Positions 46,394-54,028 of a stretch of DNA of 64,000 nt are shown here, one piece after another; the stretch's first letter is position 1; each line of letters opens with the position of its first letter. The position numbers and the translations under genes are program-made. Source of the stretch: Desulfovermiculus halophilus DSM 18834 (GTDB lineage: Bacteria > Desulfobacterota > Desulfovibrionia > Desulfovibrionales > Desulfothermaceae). The notes beneath the pieces were generated by a model. It was not told the DNA's origin and ran no database searches. It saw nothing but the letters and a program-made list of their open reading frames with translations. The stretch covers positions 124,001 to 188,000 of the forward strand of contig NZ_JIAK01000004.1 in assembly GCF_000620765.1 (NCBI RefSeq), in the 5' to 3' direction.

Positions 46394-47140
46394 ATGAACA
46401 GCAAGCGCATCGCCCCTTTCATTTTCCTGACAGCTCTTATTTTCTTCGCTTCTATCCCCAGCATCCAGGCCCAGAGCTGGCTGGAAAAAGGAAAGGAGCT
46501 CTTGCAGCAGGCCACATCTCAATCCCAAGACAAAGACTTGAGTTCGGATACCGTGGGCAAGGGCCTGAAAGAGGCCCTCAAAGTCGGCACCGCCAATGTG
46601 GTGGACGAGCTGGGTCAACCCGGGGGCTTTTTCAACGATTCGGAATTGCACATCCCCCCTCCGGCATCTCTGGATAAAGTCCAGTCCGTGCTGAAGCGGG
46701 TTGGCGCCTCTTCCATGCTTGATGATCTTGAACACAAACTGAATCAAGCTGCGGAACGAGCCACTCCCAAGGCCAAGGACCTGTTCTGGCAGGCCATATC
46801 CCGAATGACCATCCAGGACGTATCATCCATCTACAACGGTCCAGACGACGCAGCCACCAGATATTTTGAGCGTGAAATGAGCGCCCCCTTGGCAGCGGAA
46901 ATGAAACCAACGGTGCAGGAAACCCTTTCTCAGGTCGGGGCCGTGCAGAGCTACAGCCAGATCATGGACAGGTACAACGCCATTCCTCTTGTTCCAGAGG
47001 TCAAGGCCGACCTGACCACCTACACATTGGATAAGACCCTGGAAGGAATCTTCACCCGCCTGGCCCAGGAAGAGGCGTCCATACGCAACGACCCGGCCAA
47101 GCGGAGCACGGAACTTTTACAAACTGTCTTTGGCCCCTAG
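46394..47140 (+). CDS. Exported DUF4197 protein
   Basis: A 248-residue protein with a signal peptide (IAPFIFLTALIFFASIPSIQAQS) and a DUF4197 body (about 40-248; GLKEALKVGTANVVDELG, GGFFNDSELHIPPP, MTIQDVSSIYNGPDDAATRYFER, VPEVKADLTTYTLDKTLEGIF). The family is helical and periplasmic with no known function. AAAGGAG precedes the ATG by 6 nt. It stands alone and is followed by repeat A3. Confidence 0.9.
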   Translation: MNSKRIAPFIFLTALIFFASIPSIQAQSWLEKGKELLQQATSQSQDKDLSSDTVGKGLKEALKVGTANVVDELGQPGGFFNDSELHIPPPASLDKVQSVLKRVGASSMLDDLEHKLNQAAERATPKAKDLFWQAISRMTIQDVSSIYNGPDDAATRYFEREMSAPLAAEMKPTVQETLSQVGAVQSYSQIMDRYNAIPLVPEVKADLTTYTLDKTLEGIFTRLAQEEASIRNDPAKRSTELLQTVFGP

Positions 47141-47196
47141 ACACGGCTAAATAAAGTACTTTTGCCCTCATTTTGCATGAAAAACTGTTATAAGTG

Positions 47197-47320
47197 ATTA
47201 GTTAATAGCTATCAGGATCCGATTGGGTAGCCGCTCCCAGTCGGTATCGGTATCGAAATTGAAATCGTTTTGCATGCTTTGTTAGCGCAAGCGTCCTGCG
47301 CCTTGGCGGGCATGTGGGCT
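47197..47320. repeat. Modular repeat, copy A3 (internal deletion form)
   Basis: Begins with TTAGTTAATAG as A1 does, then jumps to the right-hand module TATCAGGATCCGATTGG...CCTTGGCGGGCATG. About 190 bp of A1 are missing. The 47141-47553 gap holds this and no gene; the remaining sequence to 47553 is featureless apart from the RBS GGGAGAG. Confidence 0.72.
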
Positions 47321-47553
47321 TGCAAAAATACATACCTGCATTCATCTCTATTCCAACCGCAATGCTTCTTGCAGGATGATCTCCTCAGGCAGAGAGGAGA
47401 ATGCATCTTGAGTGCCGTTTTCCTGATCTTTGTCCCTTACGGCAGAGGCTGTTGATGGACCTCTGGGGCCGGAACTTGCATTTCCAGTCTTATCGTGCGA
47501 AATATAGTTCGCATTGCCCCAATTTTCGGGGCCAATACAACACGGGAGAGAAT

Positions 47554-48276
47554 ATGACTCAAAGTCGCCAAATAGCAGAAGAACTGATTGCCGAAGCAGA
47601 AAAAAGGGATGATTTTCGGGCCGGAATCGCCGCTGTTCAAGACGTGCTGGACGGGCCTTCCTATAAGGCTGAAGCCGCGGGAAACTGGGAGACCGGCCAT
47701 TCAGAGAATCCCACCCCGTGGCTGGAAAACGCCCACTCTCTTCTTGTTCTGGCCATGCATCATCCGGAAGAAAATCCCAGGCTGGACTGGTTCGACCGCG
47801 GCAATACCGCGGGAAACCGGCATATGACCAAGGTATCGAAAGAGTTGGCAGACTGGCTGTACAACACTCATGGGGTTCGCGCCCAGGCCCTGCCCTACCA
47901 TGTGGAAAAGGGAGGGGTGTACCTCAAAGACGCAGCCGTGTTTGCAGGACTGGGCGTGGTGGGAAAAAACAACCTGCTGCTGGACCACAAATGGGGCCCC
48001 AGAGTCCGGCTTCGGGCGGTATTGATCCAGGGGAACCTGCCCCCAGGCCGTCCCCTGGAAGGCTTCCAGCCCTGCGAAGGCTGTGACATGCCCTGCCGAT
48101 CAGCCTGCCCTGCGGATGCGTTCGCCCAGGGGCAATACGACCGTGTGACCTGCATCCAGCGCCTGAACTCCGATCGGGCCAATCCTATTGACAGCGGCCA
48201 AAAAGATTCTGAAGGATCTCCGATCCTGGTAACCGACTGGTGCCGGAGATGCGAGTTCGCCTGTCCCGTGGGATAG
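47554..48276 (+). CDS. QueG-like double [4Fe-4S] protein
   Basis: A 240-residue protein related to epoxyqueuosine reductase. It has LLVLAMHHP, GVYLKDAAVFAGLGVVGKNNLLL and WGPRVRLRAVL (the corrinoid/queuosine-pocket region), then CEGCDMPCRSACPADAF and, at the end, CIQRL...WCRRCEFACPVG, the two ferredoxin-type clusters. It is shorter than true QueG (no HEAT-like tail), so it may be a QueG paralogue with another reductive role. ATG 47554 follows GGGAGAG; the upstream frame from 47401 lacks an SD. Confidence 0.82.
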   Translation: MTQSRQIAEELIAEAEKRDDFRAGIAAVQDVLDGPSYKAEAAGNWETGHSENPTPWLENAHSLLVLAMHHPEENPRLDWFDRGNTAGNRHMTKVSKELADWLYNTHGVRAQALPYHVEKGGVYLKDAAVFAGLGVVGKNNLLLDHKWGPRVRLRAVLIQGNLPPGRPLEGFQPCEGCDMPCRSACPADAFAQGQYDRVTCIQRLNSDRANPIDSGQKDSEGSPILVTDWCRRCEFACPVG

Positions 48277-48330
48277 AAAAGCCGGGTTCTCTCAAATGCC
48301 CCTTGTGCTCCACGGGAAGCATAAAACATC

Positions 48331-48409
48331 CGTCATTGCGAGCACCTGAAAGGTGCGAGGCAATCTGGTCCGAACACCTTGAGATTGCCTCGCTTGCCTC
48401 GCAATGGCG
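48331..48409. repeat. Palindromic CATTGCGAG-type repeat
   Basis: CGTCATTGCGAG...GCGAGGCAATCT pairs with GAGATTGCCTCGC...CCTCGCAATGGCG, forming a long cruciform-capable unit. It abuts the 3' end of the small membrane-protein gene. Palindromes of this form are widespread in proteobacterial genomes. Confidence 0.7.
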
Positions 48410-48421
48410 ATTGAGGATCGC

Positions 48422-48694
48422 TCAGCTTCCATTGGAGTATTTGGCCTCTGTATCCTTTATTTTCTCTGCATCATATACTGCTCTGGGCAGATCTCCTCCA
48501 CCTTTGGAAAAAGCCTCTTGTATCTTTTGAGCAGGAATGCCTTGATGAAGGGCTATGAGCGCCAAAAGCCTGTTGGTCCTGTTGCCGTTTCTCCAGATAA
48601 CCAATGGGGCCAGGGTAATGCATATTGAGATGACAATAAAAGCTATAAAAATGATGAAACCAAAAATCCCCAGCCCTTCATACCCGTAATGCAT
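48422..48694 (-). CDS. Small membrane protein, unknown function
   Basis: A 90-residue ORF preceded by GGAGGCGAT directly before the ATG, a very good SD. A single long hydrophobic segment (about 9-35, IFGFIIFIAFIVISICITLAPLVIW) is followed by a basic, then amphipathic, region (LALIALHQGIPAQKIQEAF) and a charged tail. The layout recalls small inner-membrane DUF6249-like proteins, but the match is only by impression. Its stop abuts a palindromic repeat. Confidence 0.6.
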   Translation of the reverse strand: MHYGYEGLGIFGFIIFIAFIVISICITLAPLVIWRNGNRTNRLLALIALHQGIPAQKIQEAFSKGGGDLPRAVYDAEKIKDTEAKYSNGS

Positions 48695-48768
48695 ATCGCC
48701 TCCAATTTCTCAGATCCAGACCCATTCCACATCTGTGCTCCAGCCAGCTTGGACCCCCCTATACTGAC

Positions 48769-49632
48769 TCAGGTAAACAAAGGCTCCATGGCCTGCTCCT
48801 GCACCAGTTCCTGCATCTGTGCCTCCTCCGGGGGGCCAGCAAAACTAGCGGCCGCGGATAAAATGTGGGGCAAAACAGTGAGATCTCCGGAGGAGACCAC
48901 AAAGACCTCCGGGATGCCCATCACCCACGTAACGGCCTTTCCGATCGCCTCAGGATCGCTTAAGGGCTGATACCAGGTCTGGTGCGTCCACTTCCGGTCC
49001 GGGTATTTCCGCCGAGCCGCGGACTTGATTGTTTGCAGCGCAATGTTGTTTTGCCGGCAGTATTCCCGGAGCTGATCAAAAGACGCGGCGTAGGCGTCAT
49101 TGTGCATGAGCATATAGTTGCAGGGGGTCAAAACCGAATCAAAGGCATGCCGTTCAAGGGTTTCCAGGTGCCTCTGCGGGGCCTGGAATCCATGCCCGGT
49201 AATCCCGATGAACCGGGTCAGGCCTTTATCCTTGGCTTCCTGCAGATAGTCCAGGGCCCCGTCCTCGGCCATGACAAACTCCCGCACCGTTTCGTCGGTC
49301 AGGTTGTGCAGCTGCAGGAGATCAACACAGTCGACCTGCAGGCGGTTCAAGGAGCGCTGCAGCTGCTCCCTGGCCTGCTGATAGCCGTTGACATCGAGCT
49401 TTGTGGCCAGAAAAAAGTCCTTCCTGTGCCGGGCCATCCATTCCCCCACCCTCAGCTCGGCCTCCCCATAGCTGGGAGCGGTATCGATATGATTGACCCC
49501 ATAGTCATAGAGGAGCTGCAAGACGTCAGCGCATTGCTCCTTCGTTGCGTCCTTGACTGCAAAAGAGCCGAAAATGACCCGGGAGCTCATGTGCCCGGTC
49601 TGGCCGAAGGGCAGAGTCTCTATCTGAGGCAT
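48769..49632 (-). CDS. Aldo/keto reductase
   Basis: A 287-residue TIM-barrel oxidoreductase of the AKR superfamily using NAD(P)H. The tetrad is visible: Asp and Tyr in HIDTAPSYGEAE, Lys in FFLATKLDVNG, His in DLLQLHNLTD. RFIGITGHG and PCNYMLMHND follow. The C-terminal NADPH loop is weak, as in the YghZ/HdhA-like anaerobe branch. The substrate is unknown. It lies next to the decayed restriction locus but in the same orientation. Confidence 0.9.
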   Translation of the reverse strand: MPQIETLPFGQTGHMSSRVIFGSFAVKDATKEQCADVLQLLYDYGVNHIDTAPSYGEAELRVGEWMARHRKDFFLATKLDVNGYQQAREQLQRSLNRLQVDCVDLLQLHNLTDETVREFVMAEDGALDYLQEAKDKGLTRFIGITGHGFQAPQRHLETLERHAFDSVLTPCNYMLMHNDAYAASFDQLREYCRQNNIALQTIKSAARRKYPDRKWTHQTWYQPLSDPEAIGKAVTWVMGIPEVFVVSSGDLTVLPHILSAAASFAGPPEEAQMQELVQEQAMEPLFT

Positions 49633-49702
49633 TGGGATTCTCCTTTTCGCGGCTTATTGCACAGGATTTACATAATCTTCTGTAAATTCTATATGAGCAG
49701 TG

Positions 49703-49909
49703 TCAGTATCGGTGATTTTCAAGGAAGGTGTCGCTTTTGGGCTGGTCTTCCGGGGACGGTCGGTATTGCCCCCCCATAAGGGCAAACGTCCCGCCCATGG
49801 CCCGAAGCAAATTTTCGATCCGGCCAAGCAATGCCCGTTCCAGCTCCTGCTCGCTGTGCTCGTCGCCCAGCTCCAGAAAATCAAAAGTGTACTCGTCACG
49901 CGCCGCCAA
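49703..49909 (-). pseudogene. DUF1016 (YhcG-type nuclease) C-terminal fragment
   Basis: The frame reads DEYTFDFLELGDEHSEQELERAL, then a stretch ending GGTFALMGGQYR. This resembles the start of the DUF1016 C-terminal PD-(D/E)XK domain (-PYVFDFL-L---E-E-E-AL---I--FL-ELG-GFAFVG-QY-). It breaks off before the catalytic D-LLFYH part and continues as unrelated sequence. The N-terminal ~200 residues are absent and no ATG exists (TTG only). It overlaps the end of the hsdR fragment. Confidence 0.65.
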
Positions 49910-50195
49910 CTTTTTGCAAGCGGTTGTAAACCTCGTGCAGCAGGTGTTCCCCGGCTATCCGCCGGAACTCGTCGTCATTCATCAGACGCCCGAAGATCTC
50001 CTCATTGCCGTCCATACGTTCGATAAACAGGCTTTCCAGCATCCTGTTGAATACATAGGCAAAGTTATCCAGGGTGTTCGCTTGCGCCGCCTGTTGCAGC
50101 CTCTCATTCTCAACAGCACTGGCCGCGATCTGGTCGAAAAAAAGCTGATCTGCCGCTGTGAACTCCGTGCCGAAGCGCTCGTTCAGCCTGCTGAT
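49896..50195 (-). pseudogene. hsdR C-terminal fragment (type I restriction subunit)
   Basis: This frame encodes ISRLNERFGTEFTAADQLF, then FDQIAASAVENERLQQA, NTLDNFAYVFNRMLESLFIE and RMNDDEFRRIAGEHLLHEVY, ending KVGGA-stop. It corresponds to the conserved last ~95 residues of HsdR. About 90% of hsdR is missing. The fragment joins the truncated hsdS at about 50196-50205 in a different frame, pointing to one deletion spanning the hsdS 3' half and most of hsdR. Confidence 0.75.
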
Positions 50196-50787
50196 CGGTG
50201 ACGGCGCGGGCGATCAGGGTGTCGATCTCGGCGGTCTTGCGGTCGAGGAAGTCGGCGATCTTCTGCTGATATTCGAGCGGGGGAACATCTATTAGAGCAT
50301 TCTTCAAGGCCTGCTGAGACAACCCGAACCGGGTTACCCCTTTTGCAGATAATTTGAATTGGTCATTCAATACCGGGGACTGGGCCAGCCATGAAAGAAA
50401 GCGCCCGTCTACCTCGTCCGAATCAGGTTCAATAATGGCCAAGTGGTAGCCACAAACCACATCAGGCATCGTCTCTGCGACATAGGCCGGGACGGCGATA
50501 TCTTCCCAGCTTTCGCTGTCCTTGGTCAGAAGTACCTGTCCTTTCTTAAGCCCGAAGCGTTCGATTTCGCTATCGGTGGCCGAGCCCTGCATGAATGGCA
50601 TGTCGGGCGTTATTTTTTCGTGGTAGTAAACATCCGTGTAATTGCAGAGACGAACGGCAGTCTCACCTTCAACGATATGCTTGTCGACATTGCTTGTACG
50701 CACATCGGAAATAAACTTGATCTTACGTTCCTTCCAGTGGCGTGCCTGCTCGTCAGCGACTACGTCTTCATTCACACTGACGGTCAT
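50110..50787 (-). pseudogene. Truncated hsdS specificity subunit, fused by deletion to hsdR tail
   Basis: Residues 1-195 look like the first half of HsdS: one target-recognition domain (WKERKIKFISDVRTSNVDKH, AKGVTRFGLSQQALKNALI) and the central conserved helix (PPLEYQQKIADFLDRKTAEIDTLIAR). After DTLIAR the sequence becomes out-of-frame hsdR DNA and terminates at 50110. The second TRD is absent. A one-TRD HsdS can sometimes dimerise, but with hsdR lost no restriction is expected. Confidence 0.75.
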
Positions 50788-51065
50788 TGCGGTTTCCCCT
50801 CCTCGATCCGCTCATCCAACGCCTCCAGCTTCCACGGCCCCGTAGCGTTTATTTTTCGCTCCGTTGTGCGCAGGCTCCGGACAACTATTAAGCCAAACTC
50901 AATAGTTGCCGCCCGCCGGCGCACCGGACCAGAGTCAGTTGTCAAGGAATCCTTTACAACTGAGCGCCTGTGCCCCGCTTGTGCTGCCCTCAGCCTGCCG
51001 ATGCTCGTTCGAACCTGTAAGTGTTTCTTACAAGTTGCCACCCTATCCAGCCCTCCGACGCTCAT
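50784..51065 (-). CDS. Unrecognised 93-aa ORF coupled between hsdM and hsdS
   Basis: Its ATG overlaps the hsdM stop (ATGA at 51062-51065) and its stop overlaps the hsdS start (ATGA at 50784-50787), so coupling exists on both sides. The product is basic and has no recognisable domain. The DNA carries three consecutive inverted repeats: ACTTGTAAG / CTTACAGGT, CAGTTGT / ACAACTG and an exact CAACTATT / AATAGTTG. It may be a structured spacer element that inserted and stayed in frame, or a small real protein. Low certainty that the peptide matters. Confidence 0.4.
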   Translation of the reverse strand: MSVGGLDRVATCKKHLQVRTSIGRLRAAQAGHRRSVVKDSLTTDSGPVRRRAATIEFGLIVVRSLRTTERKINATGPWKLEALDERIEEGKPQ

Positions 51066-53230
51066 GCAGTCACCTTGTGCAACATTTCCAGGATCTCCTT
51101 CTCCAGGTCCTTAATATCGCTTTCGATTACTTCCAGGGGCCGGGGCGGCTGGTAAACATAGAAATGCCGGGTGATGGGGATTTCATATCCGACCTTGGTC
51201 TTGCTGTGGTCGATCCAGGCGTCGTCCACGAAGGGCAATACCTCGCGGGCCAGATAGTCCTCGCAGTGCTCGCGCACCAGCTTCAGCAGCTCGCTGTTGT
51301 CGGCGTCTTTGCCATAGCCTATGGGCAGCGGCAGCGGGATATCCGTGGGCAGAGGGACGACCTCGGTGTCGCGAAGCTCGGTATCCGGCTCGGGGTTGCC
51401 GTCCTTGTCGCGGCAAATGGCCGCCTCCGGATCGTGCTCGGACAGGGCGCCCAGGATGGCCTTCTTGATGGGCGCGGGCAACTTCTCGCCTGCAGCCTTG
51501 AATGCTCCCTTCAAGACCGGTTCGAATTCGGCCCGATCGGTGTAGAGCGTGGCATCCATGCCTTGCAAAATTTCGATGATACGCTGCTGGGTTGCCTTGC
51601 CGGCCTGCACCTCGGCCTCCCGCTCGGCCTGGTCCTTGCGCTTCTTGCTTTTGGCCAGGTTGATAAAGGCCGTTACCTGCCAGAGCCGTTCGATGCGCTC
51701 GGCGCTGGCCTGGAAGTTAAGCCGCAGGGGGCGTTCCACGGTCAGCTTGAGGTAGCCGAAATCTCGGTTGTCAAAAATCTTGGAGCAAACGCGCTCTTTC
51801 CGTTCCCCGTTCTGCCCGACCGTGCAGGTGGAGCCGTGGGTAAAATCGCCGTAAAGGCGGGTCAGTTCCGCGATATGCTCGTCACCCAGCTCGTTACGCT
51901 TGTTGCCCAGGCTCTTTTTCATCTTTTGATAGTGACGCGTGCCGTCGATGAGCTGCACCTTGCCCTTGCGATGAGTCGGCTTGCGGTTGGTAACCAGCCA
52001 GACGTAGGTATAGATGCCGGTGTTGTAAAAAAGCTGATCCGGCAGGGCGATGATGGCGTCCAGCCAGTCGTTTTCAATGATCCAGCGGCGGATATTGCTT
52101 TCGCTAGGGCCGGGGTCGCCGTTGAACAGGGGCGAGCCGTTGAAAACGATAGCGATCTTGGAGCCTTCCCCGCCCTGCTCCGGCGCGGGCTTCATCTTGC
52201 TGATCATATGCAGCAAAAACAGGGTAGCCCCGTCGTTGATGCGCGGCAGGCCGGGGCCGAACCGGCCGCTGAAGCCCAGCTCGTGGTGCTCCTTTTTGAC
52301 ATAGTCTTCCTCAGGCTTCCACTCCACGCCAAAGGGCGGGTTGGCCAGCATGTAGTGGAAGGTCTTGTCCGGGTGCCCGTCTCCTGTCTCGCCATCGCCC
52401 AGGATATCGCCGAAGGTGATGTTTTCCACCGGCTCGTCCTTGATGAGCAGGTCGGAACGGCAGATGGCCCAGGACTCCTCGTTATATTCCTGGCCGAACA
52501 GCTCCAGATGCGCCTGCGGGTTGTGTTCGGTGATGTATTCCTCGGACACGGACAGCATCCCGCCGGTGCCGGCGGTGGGATCGTAGATGGTGCGGACGAT
52601 GCCGGGGGTATAGACATCCTCGTCCTCGGTATAGATCAAATGGGCCATTAAGCGGATCACCTCCCGCGGAGTAAAGTGATCCCCGGCCTCCTCGTTAGCC
52701 TGCTCGTTGAACCGGCGGACCAACTCCTCGAAAACGTAGCCCATGTCGTGGTTGCTGACCCGCTCCGGGTGCAGGTCGATTTTCGGATCGGTGAACTCTT
52801 TGACAATGAGGTACAGGCGATTGGCCTTGTCCAGTTTCTCGATTTCCGATTCGAAACCGAAAGCCTCGAACACGGCCCGGGCGGACTCGGAAAAGCCGTT
52901 GATGTAGCTGGTGAGATTGGTGGCAATGTTCTCCGGGTCGGCCAAGAGCTTTTCAAAGGTGTAGGGACTGATGTTGTAGAGAGGCTGGTTGCGATCTTTA
53001 CTCGCCTTCCGGGCCAGCACCTTGTGCAAGGCATCGCCTTCCAAGCCTTTGGCTTTGAGCTTCTCGTACTCCGCTAGGACCTGTTCCTTGGTTGGTTCCA
53101 GCACGCAGTCCAACCGACGCAAAACCGTCATGGGCAGCATTACCTTGCGGTATTGCGGCGGGCGGTACGGACCACGGAGCTTGTTGGCGATATCAAAGAC
53201 GAAATTGATCAAGTTTGTGGTGTTGGTCAT
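51062..53230 (-). CDS. hsdM: Type I restriction-modification methyltransferase subunit
   Basis: A 722-residue N6-adenine methyltransferase. It shows an N-terminal helical domain (LINFVFDIANKLRGPYRPPQYRKVMLPMTVLRRLD), motif I in YDPTAGTGGML, motif IV NPPFG in MLANPPFGVEW, and a long C-terminal extension that would contact HsdS. It appears intact. ATG 53230 is fixed by homology; the frame runs to 53323 through the last attC. With HsdS truncated, it may be a solitary or inactive methylase. It lies directly beyond the distal end of the integron array. Confidence 0.93.
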   Translation of the reverse strand: MTNTTNLINFVFDIANKLRGPYRPPQYRKVMLPMTVLRRLDCVLEPTKEQVLAEYEKLKAKGLEGDALHKVLARKASKDRNQPLYNISPYTFEKLLADPENIATNLTSYINGFSESARAVFEAFGFESEIEKLDKANRLYLIVKEFTDPKIDLHPERVSNHDMGYVFEELVRRFNEQANEEAGDHFTPREVIRLMAHLIYTEDEDVYTPGIVRTIYDPTAGTGGMLSVSEEYITEHNPQAHLELFGQEYNEESWAICRSDLLIKDEPVENITFGDILGDGETGDGHPDKTFHYMLANPPFGVEWKPEEDYVKKEHHELGFSGRFGPGLPRINDGATLFLLHMISKMKPAPEQGGEGSKIAIVFNGSPLFNGDPGPSESNIRRWIIENDWLDAIIALPDQLFYNTGIYTYVWLVTNRKPTHRKGKVQLIDGTRHYQKMKKSLGNKRNELGDEHIAELTRLYGDFTHGSTCTVGQNGERKERVCSKIFDNRDFGYLKLTVERPLRLNFQASAERIERLWQVTAFINLAKSKKRKDQAEREAEVQAGKATQQRIIEILQGMDATLYTDRAEFEPVLKGAFKAAGEKLPAPIKKAILGALSEHDPEAAICRDKDGNPEPDTELRDTEVVPLPTDIPLPLPIGYGKDADNSELLKLVREHCEDYLAREVLPFVDDAWIDHSKTKVGYEIPITRHFYVYQPPRPLEVIESDIKDLEKEILEMLHKVTA

Positions 53231-53297
53231 TGGCGCTCTGTTCGTTCCTTTGACGTATGGATTGATGATTGGGATAGGAGGGTGTTGGGAATTTATG

Positions 53298-53367
53298 CAT
53301 AAAGTTGCAAATAACCGGTGCAAATGGAGCGCAGCGGAATTTGCACCTGAGTTAATTTGCCTTATGC
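53298..53367 (-). repeat. Degenerate terminal attC site (attC-8)
   Basis: A ~70-bp palindrome. The outer boxes GCATAAAG and CTTATGC are relics of the GCATAAC/GTTATGC pair expected for cassette 8, which begins with GTTATGC. The inner stem is GGTGCAAAT / AATTTGCACC. The AAC/GTT triplets at the outer boxes are mutated, so recombination here should be impaired (inference). It marks the distal end of the array next to hsdM. Confidence 0.6.
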
Positions 53368-53371
53368 CAAC

Positions 53372-53632
53372 TTATTTATAATGGGACCACATGCGAATAA
53401 CTTTGACCACTTTTTCATCATCTATAATTTGATACACTAAACGATGTTGTATATTTATGCGACGCGAATAGGCTCCTGTTAAGTCGCCGATAAGCTTTTC
53501 ATAGGGAGGAGGTGACTGATAGGGATTTTTACGCAAAATTTCCAGCAACGTCTCGGCCTTTGACCGCAAATTCGCAGCTGCTAATTTTTTTGCGTCTTTT
53601 TGAGCCTGTTTGGTAAAAACGACTCGCCACAT
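53372..53632 (-). CDS. yoeB: YoeB-family mRNA interferase toxin (cassette 8)
   Basis: An 86-residue RelE/YoeB fold protein: WRVVFTKQAQKDAKKL, NPYQSPPPYEKLIGDLTGAYSRRINIQHRLVYQI, and C-terminal RMWSHYK (catalytic His/Tyr; YoeB ends in -SHYE-like). It cleaves mRNA at the ribosome A-site. Its ATG overlaps the antitoxin stop region (TAATG, 53632), so the pair is coupled. It is carried with its antitoxin as the last cassette. Confidence 0.93.
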   Translation of the reverse strand: MWRVVFTKQAQKDAKKLAAANLRSKAETLLEILRKNPYQSPPPYEKLIGDLTGAYSRRINIQHRLVYQIIDDEKVVKVIRMWSHYK

Positions 53633-53874
53633 TACCACTCAATATTCTCAGAGCATTCTTCAATCGGAGTGGCCAAGCCTTTACGAATTGATTCGCGCAT
53701 CCCTGGGACATTTAGCAGGTACAGAGTTTCTTGGATGGAACGCCAATCATCCTCCGAAACTAGGACGGCGCTGCCGCGTTTACCCGTTATGACAATTGGC
53801 TCGTGGGATGACTTTGCCTCATCAATTAGTCGATAAAGTTTCGATCTTGCTTCAGTTGCCGTTAATGTGGGCAT
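53632..53874 (-). CDS. yefM: YefM/Phd-family antitoxin (cassette 8)
   Basis: An 80-residue antitoxin: TLTATEARSKLYRLIDEAKSSHEPIVITGKRGSAVLVSEDDWRSIQETLYLL is the Phd/YefM DNA-binding part, and the C-tail (GMRESIRKGLATPIEECSE) wraps the toxin. It probably represses its own promoter at 53913-53941. A TA pair late in an integron array is thought to stabilise it. Confidence 0.93.
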   Translation of the reverse strand: MPTLTATEARSKLYRLIDEAKSSHEPIVITGKRGSAVLVSEDDWRSIQETLYLLNVPGMRESIRKGLATPIEECSENIEW

Positions 53875-53912
53875 CTTTGACCTCGATAAATGATGTTTTA
53901 TTTTTTAAACAT

Positions 53913-53941
53913 ACGGTACGACATAACGTACGTTTTGTCAA
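53913..53941 (-). promoter_or_regulatory. Own promoter/operator of the YefM-YoeB cassette
   Basis: On the minus strand, TTGACA (53941-53936), a 17-nt spacer and TACCGT (53918-53913). The spacer and flank hold the near-direct repeats CGTACGTTATGT and CGTACCGTATGT, a plausible autoregulatory operator. Confidence 0.5.
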
Positions 53942-53955
53942 GTGATAAAATTTTG

Positions 53956-54028
53956 GCATAACGCCTGGGCTCAGCCGCCGGTTTGGAGCGGAAGCGGAAA
54001 ACCGGTCGGCTGGAGCCCTTGGTTATAT
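53956..54028 (-). repeat. attC-1 (end of cassette 7)
   Basis: On the plus strand it runs from GCATAAC (53956-53962) to GTTATAT (54022-54028), with the CTCAGCCG...CGGCTGGAG and CCGGTTT...AAACCGG-type stems between. Read on the coding strand, R'' is ATATAAC and R' is GTTATGC. R'' is exactly complementary to the first seven bases of cassette 7 (GTTATAT at 55322-55316). Confidence 0.9.

Noticed and set aside
50800-51060. The hairpins between hsdM and hsdS as attC sites
   Set aside because: They are short separate stems without RYYYAAC/GTTRRRY boxes in the attC arrangement.
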